Shown here in pieces: positions 22,426 to 36,269 of a stretch of 64,000 nt of DNA. This DNA is from Eutrigla gurnardus (lineage: Eukaryota; Chordata; Actinopteri; Perciformes; Triglidae): assembly GCA_963514095.1 (NCBI GenBank), contig OY741270.1, positions 26,913,571-26,977,570 on the forward strand, given 5' to 3'. Both the position numbers and the translations under genes were made by a program. The notes beneath the pieces were generated by a model, which was given only the letters and a program-made list of their open reading frames with translations, did not search any database and was not told the origin of the DNA. Within the stretch, counting starts at the first letter, position 1. Every line of letters begins with the position of its first letter.

Positions 22426-25400
22426 ATGGTGAATGTAAAGAAGCGGAAAGGTCGGGTCGTGATCGACTCTGACTCCGAGGACAGTGCTAGCGACGATAAT
22501 TTAGATCAGGTAGGTGCGCGTTTTTTTTCCTCCCGTTTTTGCTAAGTTAATTGGCTAAGTTGGCAGCAGTTGGATTTGGAGCTAACGTAGGCTAGCTGGC
22601 TGCGCTGTGGTTTGCCTCGCTTGAGCAAGCTGAGAGTGGGCCTATTTTATTTAACAGCCCTTGCTTTCTTTCTCAATAAACACACAATTCCCGGAGACGA
22701 ATACATGTTTGGCTTTGAGCCCTGTGATTCCGTGGGGCACTCACGGCCGCGGACAGTGTGGCGGTTGTACGAAAACATTGTCTTAGCATCAGCCAGCTAA
22801 GTTACGCTAACGTTAAGGTTACACTCCAGGAGATGCATCCGAACACGAGCAATCACCCTCCTTCCAAAAATGCCGCGCCATTGGCCATTTTTTTTAAATG
22901 TGTATATATATTCTGGTTTCGAGTAGTAAGCAGCTCGACTACGGTCACGCCGTTAGGAGTGTTTGTGTGTAAGCTTTCAGACTGACCGAGCCCGGGACGT
23001 TTGCACAAAACGTACGGAGTCGGAGTGGAGCTACAAGAATATTATCTGCCGCATGACGTCATGGGCGCAGAGCTGAAGGTCTATTTCGGTGTTGTTGTCA
23101 AACAAGCTCTGGCGAGCTGACATGAACAGGAGTGCTCCAGTTTTTTTTTAAAGAGCTGTACGAGACTCCCGCTTCATTTGACTGTGCTCACCATTAAACA
23201 CCCCCACGTTCACGACCTGACAGTCCAACTACCAGACACAGGTGGTGGGAAAACACGACCAGAGTTTGAGAGAAGTTCAGCAAATCCTGTTTCCTTGGTT
23301 GCACAAATCATGTGTAAGGCCTGGTCGGTGCTCTGGAGGAGCGACCAATGCAGAGCAAATTATTTCAGTGTTGAAAACATTGTTTCACCCAGTATTGATT
23401 CTGATACAGAGTGCCTTTTAAGATTGCAAACTTGCATGAAAGTCATTAGAATATGTATATATTTTGTATTTAATATGACATAAAGGCAGGGATTTTTCTA
23501 TGCCACTATCAACATCCCGTTGTGTGTGTGTGATCTGAATCGGTCTCCTTCCACAAACCTACAGCAGAGAAAGGAATTGAATCATTAAGCACATGCATTT
23601 TTTAGGATTTTGTTATTTGGCTTTTTGCATTAGTGTATGATCTTGCTCAGATGTGTTCAGGTCCCGTTAAGAGAACTAGTATCTTGAAACAAAGTTCTGC
23701 AAAAAAATCAATAATTGCTGCTCACTTCTGCTGTCAGAATGTGATTGTGACAATGAGCGTTTGCGATGGGGTTTTGCCTCTCTGCACATATGTTGTGACC
23801 ATTGCGAAAGAAAAATATACATTTGCTTCCTCCCACTCAGCTAGTCAGTGAGCTTCAAAACCCTTGTCCTGGAAAATCAACAGTACTTGGTAGTTTTCTC
23901 CTGCTATATGCACGTTACAAGGGTGACTAGACCTTGAATATAATCAGCGTCCATTCCCGTCTCATCTCTGAACGTGGCTTGAAATTGTATCTCAATGTGT
24001 CCTCTATGACACATTGTACGAGCAAGAATTCGCTTGCAGGAGGCATTTTCCCGTTTTCCCACTTTGTGTGATTTGATTTAACTGGGCTCTCTGTCCCAAT
24101 CACATCACCGTGTTCTCATTTACAGGAGCTCCTGTCCTTAGCAAAGAGGAAGAGGGTTGATTCGGGTGATCAGGAAGAGCCGGTTAGCAAACCTGCAGCT
24201 TCCACCGACTCCGAGACGTCCGATAGCGATGATGAGGTACGGCAGCGATAGTGTTCATTCTAAGTGATGTCATGTTTCAGTTTTTCTTCTGTAACTACAA
24301 ATTCTTGGGTAGTTACAGCTATTTGATAAGTGAAACTGAACGCTCACCCTTTTGTCTAGTGGACTGTGGGTGGCACCAAAGGCAAAAAGAAGGTTAAGCA
24401 AGGGAAAGGGTCTGAGAAGAAGAACGCAACGAAGAAGAAGGTTAATAAAGCGACGGCATCCGGCAGCTCAGATGGAGACAGCTCAGCTGAGAGCTCTGCA
24501 CCGGAGGAGGGTATGTCTTCACATTTTAATTTCTGCATGAAAAATCAGATGTTTCAGTAACCATGTATGAGAAGAGGTGAGGACGCGCCTCCTCATGTCA
24601 ACGGCATCTTATTTAAAGTGCAAAGCAGAGTGGCAAGACATATTCTGAACTGCAGATTACACATATCACCAAGGTGTCATGACCTGCTGGGATTAGGTGA
24701 CTCACTTACTCATCCCTTTTATCTGACCTGGCACACACTGTTACATCTAAGCTGTCGTTTGTTTATTTGTGGTACATCGTCTTGTTGTACACCGGGTCCA
24801 CATGGTTCTGGAAAACCTGAACGCATCTTGTGGAAGATGTTGTGGAAATCTGGTCAAAATCCAGTGGAAGGTGGTGATATGTTTGTATGTGATTGGCAAG
24901 AAAAATAGTCTGCGTCTTTCATTGCTTTCATTCACTTTAACAAAGTCATCAAACTGTAAAATATAAGTAGCTCTGACGGGTTTTTTTTAATTTGTGAGAT
25001 TAACATTTAAATTAATATCCGTCATGTTGAAAAAAGCTACTATTGCCATTTATATTGATATTTAACCGAGATGTGTGTGGCTTTTTTCCATCACCGCTCA
25101 TCATATTAAGAGCCTTCAACCAACCGTGGGAAACGCTGTTCACATGATTTTTGAAGCATACTTTTCTAGAATATAAAAATACGTAATACACACGGACTTG
25201 CAAAAAACGTTGTGTTGGTCTTAAATTAGCAGAATTTGCTCTGTACTCTGAATAAGAACTCAGCTCATTGATTGCCGTCTGTGCTGATGAATCGCTCTTT
25301 ATCAGGCGAGGTGTCTGATTCGGAGAGCAACAGCTCGTCCTCCAGCTCCGACTCGGACTCCTCCGAGGACGAGGTGTTCAGGGACGGTTATGACGACGAC

Positions 25401-28400
25401 TTGATGGGAGACGCCGAGGACCGAACTCGGCTGGAGCAGATGACGGAGAAGGAGAGAGAACAAGAGCTGTTCAACAGAATCGAGAAGAGAGAGGTGCTAA
25501 AGAGACGGTGAGTGTGGAAGAATGTTCGATTTATTTAAGAGCACTGGATCTGCTTTTTCTCAAATTGTCCTAATTGATCAACGTGCTTGCAATTTATATA
25601 TATATATATATATATATAAAAAAATGTAGAAGAAGAAAACATTCATGCCATGGACAAAGTCTGGCATTTTAACATTGCACAGCGAGTGCGTTTATTCAAG
25701 ACGATGTTCGTTTTGACAGTTTTGAAATCAAGAAGAAGCTGAAGACGGCAAAGAAGAAGGAGAAAGAGGAGAAGAAGAAGAAGCAGGAGGAAGAGTCAGA
25801 AAAGAGGAAGCTATCTCAGGTTCAAGACACACAAGTGGTGAGTCCATTTAAAACAAAATTGGAGCTCAGTGAATTAACATTAAAGTTAGACTAATGCACA
25901 AAGATTTTTTTTTTTATCTGATTGTGATATGCATCCCTCTCCAGGTTATGTCTCACAACAAGGAGAGACGATCCAAACGGGATGAAAAACTTGACAAAAA
26001 GTCTCAGGCCATGGAGGAGCTCAAAGCTGAACGCGAGAAGAAGAAAAACAAAACAGGTCGGTGTGATTTTATTTAATTTTTTTAATTTCTTTTGTGACGT
26101 GATTCTTGTCTCCCAAAGCTGATGTTTCATCTCTTTGATGAGCAGCGGAACTGCTGGCCAAACGGCAGCCCCTGAAGACGAGCGAGGTCTACTCCGACGA
26201 TGAAGAGGAGGAGGAGGAAGACGACGACAAGTCATCAGTCAAAAGTGACCGGAGTTCCCGCTCGTCGTCTTATGACGATGACGAGTAAGTTTCTCCTCCT
26301 ACTGTTTGAAGCAAAACCAGACTGCGGTTTTCTCTTAATTTTCGAGTAACGTCTCGACTGCGCTCTCCTAACAGAAAAGAAGAGACTCCACCGAAGTCGC
26401 AGCCCGTTTCTCTACCAGATGAGCTCAACAGGGTCCGTCTGTCCAGACACAAGCTGGAGCGCTGGTGTCACATGCCCTTCTTTGCTAAGACGGTGACCGG
26501 CTGCTTTGTGAGGATAGGGATCGGGAACAGTAGCAGTAAACCAGTCTATAGGGTAAGTTTGGGCTCTGTGGAGCATTTCCTCTGTTTCCTCTTGTCTAAT
26601 GTTGATTGTGACGCTCTTTAGAAATAGATTTGATGAAATAGAGTCTGATTTTGTGAAATTTGTGGTTGAAAGGTGGCTGAGATTGTAGACGTGGTAGAGA
26701 CGGCGAAGGTTTACCAGCTCGGTTCAACACGAACAAACAAGGGATTACAATTAAGGTGTGTATGCAAATATGGCCGAACATATTAGAGTGGGTAACCTTC
26801 TCCTCCATTATCATCACTGATTACCAAAAATGTGACCTTTTTGATACGATCTCCTCCTCAGGCATGGCGGCGACACGCGGGTGTTCAGGCTTGAGTTCGT
26901 ATCGAATCAGGAGTTTATGGAAAGCGAGTTCATGAAGTGGAAAGAGGCGGTAAGTGTGACAAGTCATCCGTAACATCCGTTTAAGTGGGATCTTGAATTT
27001 CTTCACACACAAGGAGCCGCCTGTTCCGGCTGTGACATTCAAGTTTTGGGTTTTGATGAATGTCTGTTTTCCAGATGATCGTTGCCGGAATGCAAGTCCC
27101 GACCCTCGACGAAATCACCAAAAAGGAGCAGTCCATCAAAGAAGCTGTCAACTATAAGTTCAATGACAAAGACATAGAGGACGTAAGTCTGCTGCTGTGG
27201 CGCTTAACTGCTTTTCTCTGGGCTCGTGTTTCATCCAGTGGAACAAAAACATGTTTTGTCTTTGCAGATCGTTAAAGAGAAGGACAGATTCCGAAAAGCG
27301 CCAGCGAATTATGCCATGAAGAAAACGCAGTTATTCAAAGATAAGGTAACGGAAATGACTGTTTCTTTTTGTGTGTTTTTGCTGATGGCGCCTGTCACCT
27401 GAAATCTGTGATCTTACTTGCTCACTTTTATCCTCATTTTGTTCGAAGGCCATGGCAGAAGAGAGCGGAGAGGGTGAAAAAGTGAAAGTGATCCAGGATC
27501 AGTTGAACGAGCTCGAGGAGAGGGCCGAGGCGCTTGACAGACAAAGGACCAAGAGCATCTCTGCCATCAGGTATGCAAGTTACAAATACATCGTTGTACT
27601 ACTAACTAACTAAGAATGTTTTTTTTTTCATATTTGTAGCTACACAGTTCTTAACAAAATGCCCCTTTTGTTTGTCATCATTATTTATCATCTAGCTACA
27701 TCAACCAGAGGAACAGAAGCTGGAACATCATTGAATCGGAGAAAGCTCTTGTGGTAAGTGTTCACCTTCGTGTAACCATTTTTACATTTAGGCCATTTTA
27801 AATATGAACATTGTTACAATGAAAAATGTGCAGCAATTTAATCACTTGCAACAGAAATATTGATTATTGTACGTATTGTTGCTTTTGTAATTTAAATGGA
27901 AACTGTTCTGGGAAACAGGCTTGTTTGAAACATCCATGTTTCATCCTGCTCACATCCTGTAGTGTGTTTGCGTGAAGGGTTGAAGTACCCAAAGCTCACA
28001 CAGCAACAACATTGTGATTGGAGGACTGGAACGGACGGTTCCTTTCACACGGTGGTGTTTAATGGGACATTTACCGCCCGCCAAGTTCTTGAAATCGCTT
28101 CAGATGTTTCCCAAACGTGGCAGCCCTCCAGTGTGACGGTGTTCAGTCATGCATTCACAGACGGGGCTGTGTGTTGCATACTGTAGTAAGATAAGCCCCT
28201 GAATGACCCCATAACTTTGTGTACTGCAGTTTTGATCGTTGCAGATCAGTCAGTGGTCCACGCTGTATTGCTGTTAAAATAATCCACGTGTTATTTGCTT
28301 TTTTCTTTCCTCACAGGCTGAAGGACAAAATGCCAAAAACCAACAAATGGACCCTTTCACACGAAGACAGTGCAAACCCACCATGGTGTCTAATGTAAGA

Positions 28401-29161
28401 TTCCTCTCATTAGTTCATGTAGCATTTTCCTGTTTATGTGTAAAGTAATAAACACAGCTGAATCTTCTTAAGTTTATTAATGATCAACCTGTTGATTTCT
28501 GCTTGTGCAGGCCAGAGACCCGTCGGTCCACGCAGCTATTCTCGCCCACCTGAACCAGAAGTACGGCTCTGGGTCAGCAACAGACGCTCCTGACAAGAAC
28601 AAACTGGTGAGCAGACACTTTGACTTTCACATAAAGATGTTGGGATGCAGATGATTGTCCTGTTCCAATGTCAATGGGAAGCTGCATGCTTATCGCACCA
28701 TTTCTGTGCTGATGCTGCGGCTGCGGAATGTTATCAGGGATATGTTTTTGGAGGATTATGTGCTTCTATGCATGATGAACAATAACGCTTGTATCCATGT
28801 GTCTTGCCTCTCCTCCTTTTTTTTATGTTATAGGGTCAATTAAACTCAAAAGACAAAGACCCCAAGCCCAACACTGACCTCTCAGAGGACTTGTTTAAAG
28901 TTCATGATTTTGACGTAAAGATTGACCTTCAGGTTCCCAATGCAGGTGAGATATGAAAACAATGTTTTACTTGCTCAGCCTGGATGTATATTGTTAATTT
29001 CAACCACGGCACTTTAGAAAGGAGACTTATTGATATCGCTCCTGTGTTCGACAGAGGCGAAGTCTTTGTCCGTGAGCTCCAACGCACTGCCGGTGAAGGA
29101 CGGGGCTCCGCGGCGGTCCCTCAACCTGGAAGACTACAAGAAGAGGAGGGGGCTGATCTGA
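22426..29161 (+). CDS. rtf1: RNA polymerase-associated protein RTF1 (Paf1 complex)
   Basis: Eighteen exons: 22426-22509, 24126-24236, 24360-24510, 25306-25507, 25720-25837, 25945-26056, 26146-26284, 26375-26552, 26673-26755, 26862-26949, 27075-27182, 27268-27345, 27449-27570, 27696-27753, 28317-28394, 28511-28606, 28834-28945, 29055-29161. They total 2025 nt, or 674 residues. RTF1 acts in elongation with the Paf1 complex: it promotes H2B ubiquitination and binds phosphorylated SPT5 through its Plus3 domain. Visible parts are an acidic/serine N-terminal half, a lysine-rich helix (FEIKKKLKTAKKKEKEEKKK), and the Plus3 domain at about 319-450 (RHKLERWCHMPFFAKTVTGC). A coiled segment (LNELEERAEALDRQRTK) follows, and the family's C terminus LNLEDYKKRRGLI ends the protein. 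The start MVNVKKRKGR matches the conserved core start; an upstream in-frame ATG (22348) is the alternative. The zebrafish and mouse orthologues are needed for cardiac development. Confidence 0.98.
25594..25618. repeat. Short (TA)n array in rtf1 intron 4
   Basis: About 25 bases of AT dinucleotide repeat between exons 4 and 5. Confidence 0.9.
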
Positions 29162-29218
29162 TGTGGTCGTCCATCAGTCAGTAACCACATTGCACGTGTA
29201 CTTGGCCGTGCGAAAGGG

Positions 29219-29386
<168 letters not shown>

Positions 29387-30166
29387 GTGGAGGAAGTGTG
29401 TTTGAATGTTGATACAGTAGACTTTATCTGAATACAGAGGAAATACTGATGAGCAAAGGCAACATTTTTCTCAAAGGATCTCTCTCAGAAGAAGAAACTT
29501 GTTGAGATATTTGTTGTGTCGTTATTTTTGCATTATCACACACAAACTTGTATATTGAGTTGTGTTTTTTATGTATTTAACTTCTCTCCCCCTCCTCCCC
29601 TCCTCTTTTGGATCTTCCGACGCCCACTCCAATTTTTCTGATTTTTTTTTTCTCTGAAAGGACACAGCGCTTGTGGATTATTACCTTTAACAAGGACACT
29701 ATCTTAGAAGACTTACATTGTTGAGGTATTTTGAAATCAGCGGACTGGATATCTAGCGGATTTGACCAGCTCATCCTCAACAACAATTAATTATTGTTGT
29801 GATCATCTGCCCTGCCCTTCCATCCTGAATTTTAAAAGCCTCGTGTTTTTTTTTTTTTTTTTTTTCGGCAGTCCACCATCACCATCTTCGACTCGACCCA
29901 GCCCTCTATGAAAAATGTGAAAAGTTCTGGACATTTATCACTTTTTAAGTCTTTGAAACGACCCAATTTAAGAGGAACCCTTTTCTATGACTGGCCTGGT
30001 TATAAAAGTGTTGCTACATTTCTGTTCTCTCTTTGTTGGTTGTTTATGGGATAACTCCGCTGCCCGTAACTCCCAGAGCAGATTCTATGTGTTATCAATT
30101 GTGTCATAGTCAGTTCCTGTATTGATGTGGCATGCCCTGTAAATATGCATTTTGGAGTGCGGAAAA

Positions 30167-30172
30167 AATAAA
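30167..30172 (+). terminator. rtf1: rtf1 poly(A) signal AATAAA
   Basis: AATAAA about 1 kb after the stop, followed by GT/T-rich sequence (tgtgtccgtttgtttctttt) as expected for the downstream element. The 3' UTR is therefore about 29162-30190. The interval 30190-30640 is AT-rich with no gene seen. Confidence 0.75.
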
Positions 30173-30639
30173 GAGGCACTGTTTCATAATGTATGTGTCC
30201 GTTTGTTTCTTTTCTAATCCTGAAGGAGGTTTTTATTTAATCTTTTTTAAGATGTAATCATGGAATTTAATTAAAGAAATGACCTAATTTCATGTAACTA
30301 TTGTTGTTGAGTACATTTTTGTGTATGTTTCTGTTTAAATGTGCCATTTTTCTGTTATTCAAATTAAAGTTAACTGTGCCTAACTACAGTAAGCATATCA
30401 TCTGTTATTACACTACATATGGTTTTCACATTCATCAACTGTTGGATGCATGGAGACATTTACATTATCAGTGAAGAAGCTGTTGTGTGATTTATTTTTA
30501 AATAGAAGTAGGTAAACTATTTTACACAAATTAATTCCACTACAGTTAATTCTATTTAATGGCTAGTTTATGTTAAGATGACACGTAGGTCAATGTTTTG
30601 AAAATACTAAATATCAACTTTGTTTACCATTGCTCACAT

Positions 30640-30916
30640 TTATGTTCTCATGCCTATACAATCATGCAGGAAGTGGGTAATGACGCTCATTGGTTGATTT
30701 TGATCAGGCTTCTCTGTAGTCGCTCTGTTGTGGGGTCCTTCCCGGATGCGCTTCCGTGCTCCACGTATTGAGAACTCACTAAAATCCTCTTTGACGGATG
30801 ATGACATTTGTCCGCGTTTATCCAAACGGCGTTTCTCCTTCATGTTCACCGGTTGAAGCCCGGCGGTAGCTCGGCCACCTGAGACATCTTGAACATTTGG
30901 ACGTCGTTTCAAAACG
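30640..30916 (+). promoter_or_regulatory. golga5: golga5 promoter and non-coding first exon
   Basis: CpG content rises here. A donor AAAACG|GTACGT at 30911-30922 ends a likely 5' UTR exon at 30916. The acceptor CCATCAG at 31689-31695 opens the first coding exon 8 bases before the golga5 ATG. The 31696 acceptor is clear; the first-exon start is inferred. Confidence 0.55.
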
Positions 30917-31703
30917 GTACGTCAGAGGCTTATCCTTGTTAGTAGCCAGCTAGCCTGTTAGCTTCAGCGGTGATGGAGTTTAGCCTGAATCTGACCCGTG
31001 TTTACTTTGTGATAATGCAATCCCAGCTGACGATAACCTCCTGTGTTAAATGCGCTGTAGTCACGTATTTGCACCAGAAACAACGGGATGTTGTCATAAT
31101 AACTAGCTAGCTAACTCCTCCTCTGTTGGTAATTGAGTTAGCATGCTAACTCTGCAGGGAATGAGCCTTCACTAGGATGTTTAAAGAGATAACTGCACTA
31201 CAACCATGGATTATAATGCTGCTCAGCTGATGCAGTATCTGGTATGAATGCACCTATATATTATAAATATATATTTATCCAGAAAACGATAATCACACTC
31301 ACACAGGAGCTGTCTAGTACAACCACAGGCTGATCTCTGGGCCACTGAGCAGGTCCTTGTTGTGGTTAAGGGTGTTGCACAAGTGTCAGGGGTATTCCTT
31401 CAATTCCTCGGTCTGGATTTATCCTTCTCGTTGAATTGCTTCTGGTCATTTCTTTTACCCGTAGCCCATCACACCCCTTAGTTATACTGTTAAAGGGAAA
31501 GAAAATAGCTTTTCTGAGTTTGTGGAACCCTTATTTCACACTTTTAAAACTCTCTCCTGTTTATTTATCCCTTTCGGAGGGCAGATGTGTTGATGCTTGT
31601 TTAATATGTTCAAACTCAAATCCAAGCATATTGGAACCTGTTTTGAAAAGGCCCATTTTCATTCTCGAATTGTGCTGCTATGTTTCTGCCATCAGGATAC
31701 AAA

Positions 31704-34700
31704 ATGTCTTGGTTTGCTGACTTGGCTGGGAAAGCTGAAGACTTCCTGAACAAAGTGGACCAGGGAGCTGCCACTGCCCTGACCATCAACCAAGAAAGAT
31801 CCTCCTCCTTTTCCTCATCCTATGGAGAAGAATCAGCTGTCAAACCCGAATACGACACTGCAGGATACAAGACCCATGCAGATGCGACACACCGTGTCGT
31901 CTCTGCAGCAGCTGCCAACATCAAGAGATCCAGTGCTACCTTGCTGACCGGCAGTGGTCCTGCTGGTTCTCGGACCGGTGCCCCCAACTCTGCCAAGAGC
32001 TCATCTGGCTTTGTGCGGCCCAAAAAGAGCGAGCAGGGTGTGGACGATGACATGCTCTTTGATTTCCTGAACAGCTCAGACCCCCCAGTCAGCAATAGGA
32101 AGGATTCAAGAAGAGAACCTGTGATGGTGGGAGTTTCAGTTCCTGAGGCCCAAAACCCATCACCTCCTCCTCCCGCCGCTCCTCAAGCCATCCCCTCGGC
32201 CCCGTCGACGCCCCCTTCGACCCGCGGTGTGTCCAGGGCCTCGAGCATGAGCTCACTGTCTGCTCACAGCTTTAAAACATCAGAGGAAAGCTCTGCTAAA
32301 GAACAAGGCCAAGGTACGATTAATACCCTGCATATTGAGTAGTTACAGTTGTCATCTTCAGTCACTGTTGGAGAAAGTGTCAGGTTTCCTTATTCATAAA
32401 GGATTTAGAAATACCAAGATAGAATAAAATATTAATGTATGTGTTTGATATCGGTCATTATATTGAATTTGTTGTATAACACATGAGATTTTTATAAAAC
32501 AGAGTTATTAGTTCTATTTATAATCGTCCACTTCTAGATAGCTGTACATCGTTTATTTACCTAAATTCAGGCAGTTATATTTGAATGATATATCTGTGTG
32601 TTCCATCCACCATAGACACACCTGACAGTTCAGACTCAGGCTTGACTGTTCCTCAAGAGTCTAGCAGGCAGGATCCTCCTCCTCCTCCCCGCCCAACAGA
32701 GGAGCCACAGAGCCACATCCTGTCCAGTCTGCGTCTGGAGAACCAGCTGTTGCGCAGTGAGGTGGTGTCCCTCAACCAGGAGATGGCTTCAGTCATCCAG
32801 AGGGCAAAAGCCTTACAAGACGGTAAGAGACCGGAACAATGATGAGCTACATTTCTGCACCCGTCACTTCGGCATGACTCAGCGGTTTTCCACTTCTGTA
32901 GAGTTGAACCAGGCTCGTCTGCGTGCGGACAGATGGAACTCTGAGCAGTCTCAGACTGACCGGATGTTACGGGAACATCGGTCGAAGGTCGACGACCTAA
33001 CGGAAGCCCTCTCTGCCAAAGACGGTCAACTTGCAGTTCTAAAAATCCGACTTGACGAAGCTGATCAGATGCTGATGTCCCGCAGTGCTGCGTTAGAAGA
33101 GGCACAGAACGAACGGTCAAGGTGTACTTTCATAACCAACATTTTGAAAAGGAGAACACATTCATCTTTTTATGAATTGGTTAAGATATTATTTTCCATG
33201 TCTGTTTTTTTTTTTTTTTTTTAGAATTATGCAAGACCACACAGAAGGGAGCAGCATGCAGTCCCAAGCTCTGGAAACGATACAGGAGAGGCTGCGAGAG
33301 GCTGACATGGCCCTCAGGAGGGAACAGGACAACTACCGACAGATGCAGGTGCACATGACGCCTCTCATCTTCCTTTATGTGTCACAGTTACATCTAGACT
33401 GAACACACGACATTCATTAGGTGTCTTAATTCTCTGTAGAGTGAGTATGCTGGCCGGCTGTCCAAAGTGGAGGCTGAGAGGCAGATCCTGGCGGAGGTGG
33501 TGACTGCAGCAGAGCGGCGAGTTCCAGAGGAGAAGCTCAGGGTCGACGACCTCCAACTGCAACTGAAAAGTGCCAAAGCTGCAGCTGAGACTGCTAAACA
33601 GGAGTTACAAGACTACAAGCACAAAGCTTCACGCATCCTACAAGTGAGACAGTATTCTGTTTTTAAAAAAACATCCCAGACAATCATTTTCAGTTGTTTT
33701 GTTTGCTAACCTTAGACTGCTGTTGATTATCTTATAAATGTTCTTAAGTCCAAAGAAAAGCTGATCAGCAGTCTGAAGGAGGGATCTGGTCTGGACAGCC
33801 TGGACGGCAGCGGGGCCATGGCTCTGGAGCTGGAGGACCTGCGTCACGAGAAGGAGCTGCAGAGGGAGGACATCCAAAAACTACAGGGGCAAATGCACAC
33901 ACTTCGCATAGAAATACAGGTGAGATGCCTCAAATGGCAGAAAATATGGGTAAAAAAATTGTTGATTCAAAGTTTTTTTTTTAATTCAATACATGTTTTT
34001 TATCTGGCAGGATTTGGAGAATCAGGCCTTGACGGAGGCGGAGACGTGGCGGGAGCAGCAGCTGCAGTTCGAGGAGCAACTGGCCTTCCAGAACCGAGCT
34101 AAGCACGAGGTGGAAGCTGAGGTTGAGCGCTACAAACAGGTATGGGGGAGTGATGATTTCTGTGGTAGCTATAGAAAATCATAAACTGCCACAGAGGTAT
34201 TTTACATGAAACTGCATTAATTATGTTTACATCAAACTCTCAATGTGTGGGATGTTTTTTTTCCCTTAAATAATAGGAGCTGCAGTACCTGGAAGAAGAG
34301 CAACATCGAGCCAAAACGACTCTGCAGAACAGAATCAAGGACAGAGAGGATGAAATCCAAAAACTCAGGAACCAGGTCAGTCCCTTTATCATCATACATC
34401 ATATAATCATCATGTAAATGCAGAGCCCTCCGGTAAATCTACCAATGTGACCAAGTGTACCGATGATGTTCTTCCAGTTGACCAACAAGACTCTCAGCAG
34501 CAGCAGCCAAACGGAGCTGGAGAATCGCCTCCACCAGCTGACGGAGACGCTGATCCAGAAGCAGACGATGCTGGAGGCTCTGGGCACAGAAAAAAGCTCC
34601 CTGGTCTTTCAGCTGGAGCGTCTGGAGCAGCAGCTGAAGAGCACTCAAGGAGGACAGAGTGGAGGGCAGACCATAAACATGAGCGGTCTGGAGGGACCAG

Positions 34701-35216
34701 GTAGGAGACGTTTAGATGAGAGTCAAAGACTTTCATATTTTAAACACAGGGGATTGATGAGAGAGTCAGGTGGGGTCAGTGTGTTATGTACAGTAGATGA
34801 TAGTCGGCACACGCGCAGTTTGGAGTTACGGATAGGAATACCAGCAGAGTAAAGCAAAATGTATTTTCATCACCTAAAAAAAGTCCCAAACAAAAAAAGA
34901 ATATCTGTTTTGGTGTTTGCTATATTTAGTTCACTGTTGCTGTCAACAGAACTGAAAAGGAAAAGTATCTATGCTCCCTTCAAAGACACCAGACTGACAA
35001 AAACAGCATTCTGGTAGATAAGATTCTCATTCAGTTCATCCCCAGTTGAAAAATATTCTAAATATAGCGTATACTGATTTATTTTATTTTATTTTTATGC
35101 AGCTAAAATACATTTTGCTGCTGCCCCCATCCACAGCAGTGCACTGCTTTGCTCTCATACTATGTTTCTCAGAACTGGGGGCATGCCAGCCACCGTCTAA
35201 TAGTAGATGGACCTGC

Positions 35217-35256
<40 letters not shown>

Positions 35257-35885
35257 CTTTTCTAGTCTTCCGACCACTCAAAGCACTTCATGACACATCC
35301 CAGCTGTCTCTTTGAGTCACTTTTTATTTCCTGGTCTGCTTTCTATAGATGTGAAAACAACGAAACATTCCAGCAAATTAATTTAATTGAGTGTCTCATT
35401 AGACTCTCCAGTTCATTAGCTTGACCTTTACTCTTAATGTTTTTTTTCTGTGTGTGTTTTCAGTGGCACGACAAAGAAACACACCCGTTCTTTTCAGTGA
35501 CCAGGACAGTCCAGGAGTGTACGGTAAAGTACGCAAGGCAGCCAGCACCATTGACCGCTTCAGGTAACATTTCACGCAAGCACAGTGTGTGTTTTTGTTT
35601 TGTTTTTTTGTCCTCACCATTGAGAGATTGTCAGTGGCTAAATGGGAAATGTCGTTATTTCAGCATCAGACTGGGTATCTTCCTGAGGCGCTACCCGATG
35701 GCCAGAGTTTTCGTTATCCTGTATATAGTGAGTATATGAAAAAATCGTTTGCCATTTTTCCATCTTGATGACCTCAAAAAACAAATTTTAACTTCTTTTA
35801 ACAGGCGTTGCTGCACCTGTGGGTCATGATTGTTCTCCTGACTTACACACCAGAAATGCACCATGGTCATCCTGATGGAAGATAG
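31704..35885 (+). CDS. golga5: Golgin subfamily A member 5 (golgin-84)
   Basis: Coding exons: 31704-32313, 32616-32822, 32902-33121, 33225-33348, 33440-33643, 33749-33919, 34011-34139, 34277-34375, 34478-34700, 35464-35563, 35664-35727, 35805-35885. They total 2232 nt, or 743 residues (human 731). Golgin-84 is a tail-anchored Golgi coiled-coil tether for intra-Golgi COPI vesicles and a Rab1 effector. The N terminus MSWFADLAGKAEDFLNKVDQ is the conserved motif. A Ser/Pro-rich linker runs to about residue 235, then a long coiled coil to about 690 (for example ENRLHQLTETLIQKQTMLEA). The C-terminal membrane anchor is at 711-729 (VFVILYIALLHLWVMIVLL), with a short lumenal tail. The gene sits just upstream of trip11, another golgin, on the same strand. 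Poly(A) signal AATAAA is at 36250. Confidence 0.97.
35150..35325. repeat. Interspersed repeat with (TA)n core in golga5 intron 9
   Basis: A (TA)n array at 35219-35253 runs into 'gtgcttttctagtcttccga' and 'ccactcaaagcacttcatga'. I recognise this combination from a common fish repeat ('agcgcttttctagtc...accactcaaagcgcttta'). It lies between the exons ending at 34700 and starting at 35464. Confidence 0.5.
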
Positions 35886-36249
35886 AAGGCATGAATTTTA
35901 GAGTTGGGTGTTTAAGATATGTTTGTTCTATGGCCTTCAATGTAATGATGGTACGAGCTGCTGGAATATGGCCTCTGGGTCCTGACTCTCCCCCTGTTTT
36001 GCACAGAAATGCTATAAATTAAAGACATTTCCTCTGATTTATTCTTTATTTTTTACAACTGAAGATTAAGAGCAGACAGCTGCATTGAGTTTTAAAGTAA
36101 TTATAGAGTGATATATTGTATCGGTGCTTCTGCTGAAAGGATATCGACTCCAAAGTGGTCTCACGTCTGTTCTTCTCATCATCTGCTTTCAGACCCCTGG
36201 TCGCTTGAGAGATTGTATTTAACACTATGTAAAAAAAAAAAAATCTTTT

Positions 36250-36255
36250 AATAAA
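36250..36255 (+). terminator. golga5: golga5 poly(A) signal AATAAA
   Basis: AATAAA about 365 bases after the stop, preceded by a short A run. An ATTAAA at 36018-36023 is a possible alternative. Confidence 0.6.
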
Positions 36256-36269
36256 CAAGTTAGAAGAAA

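Noticed and set aside
29779..29800. Palindrome ACAACAAT-TAATT-ATTGTTGT in the rtf1 3' UTR
   Set aside because: An eight-pair AT-rich stem of this size is expected by chance in AT-rich UTR.
34447..34704. 85-codon plus-strand frame overlapping golga5
   Set aside because: It is a different frame of the golga5 exon at 34478-34700; the golga5 frame matches the family and the splice sites.
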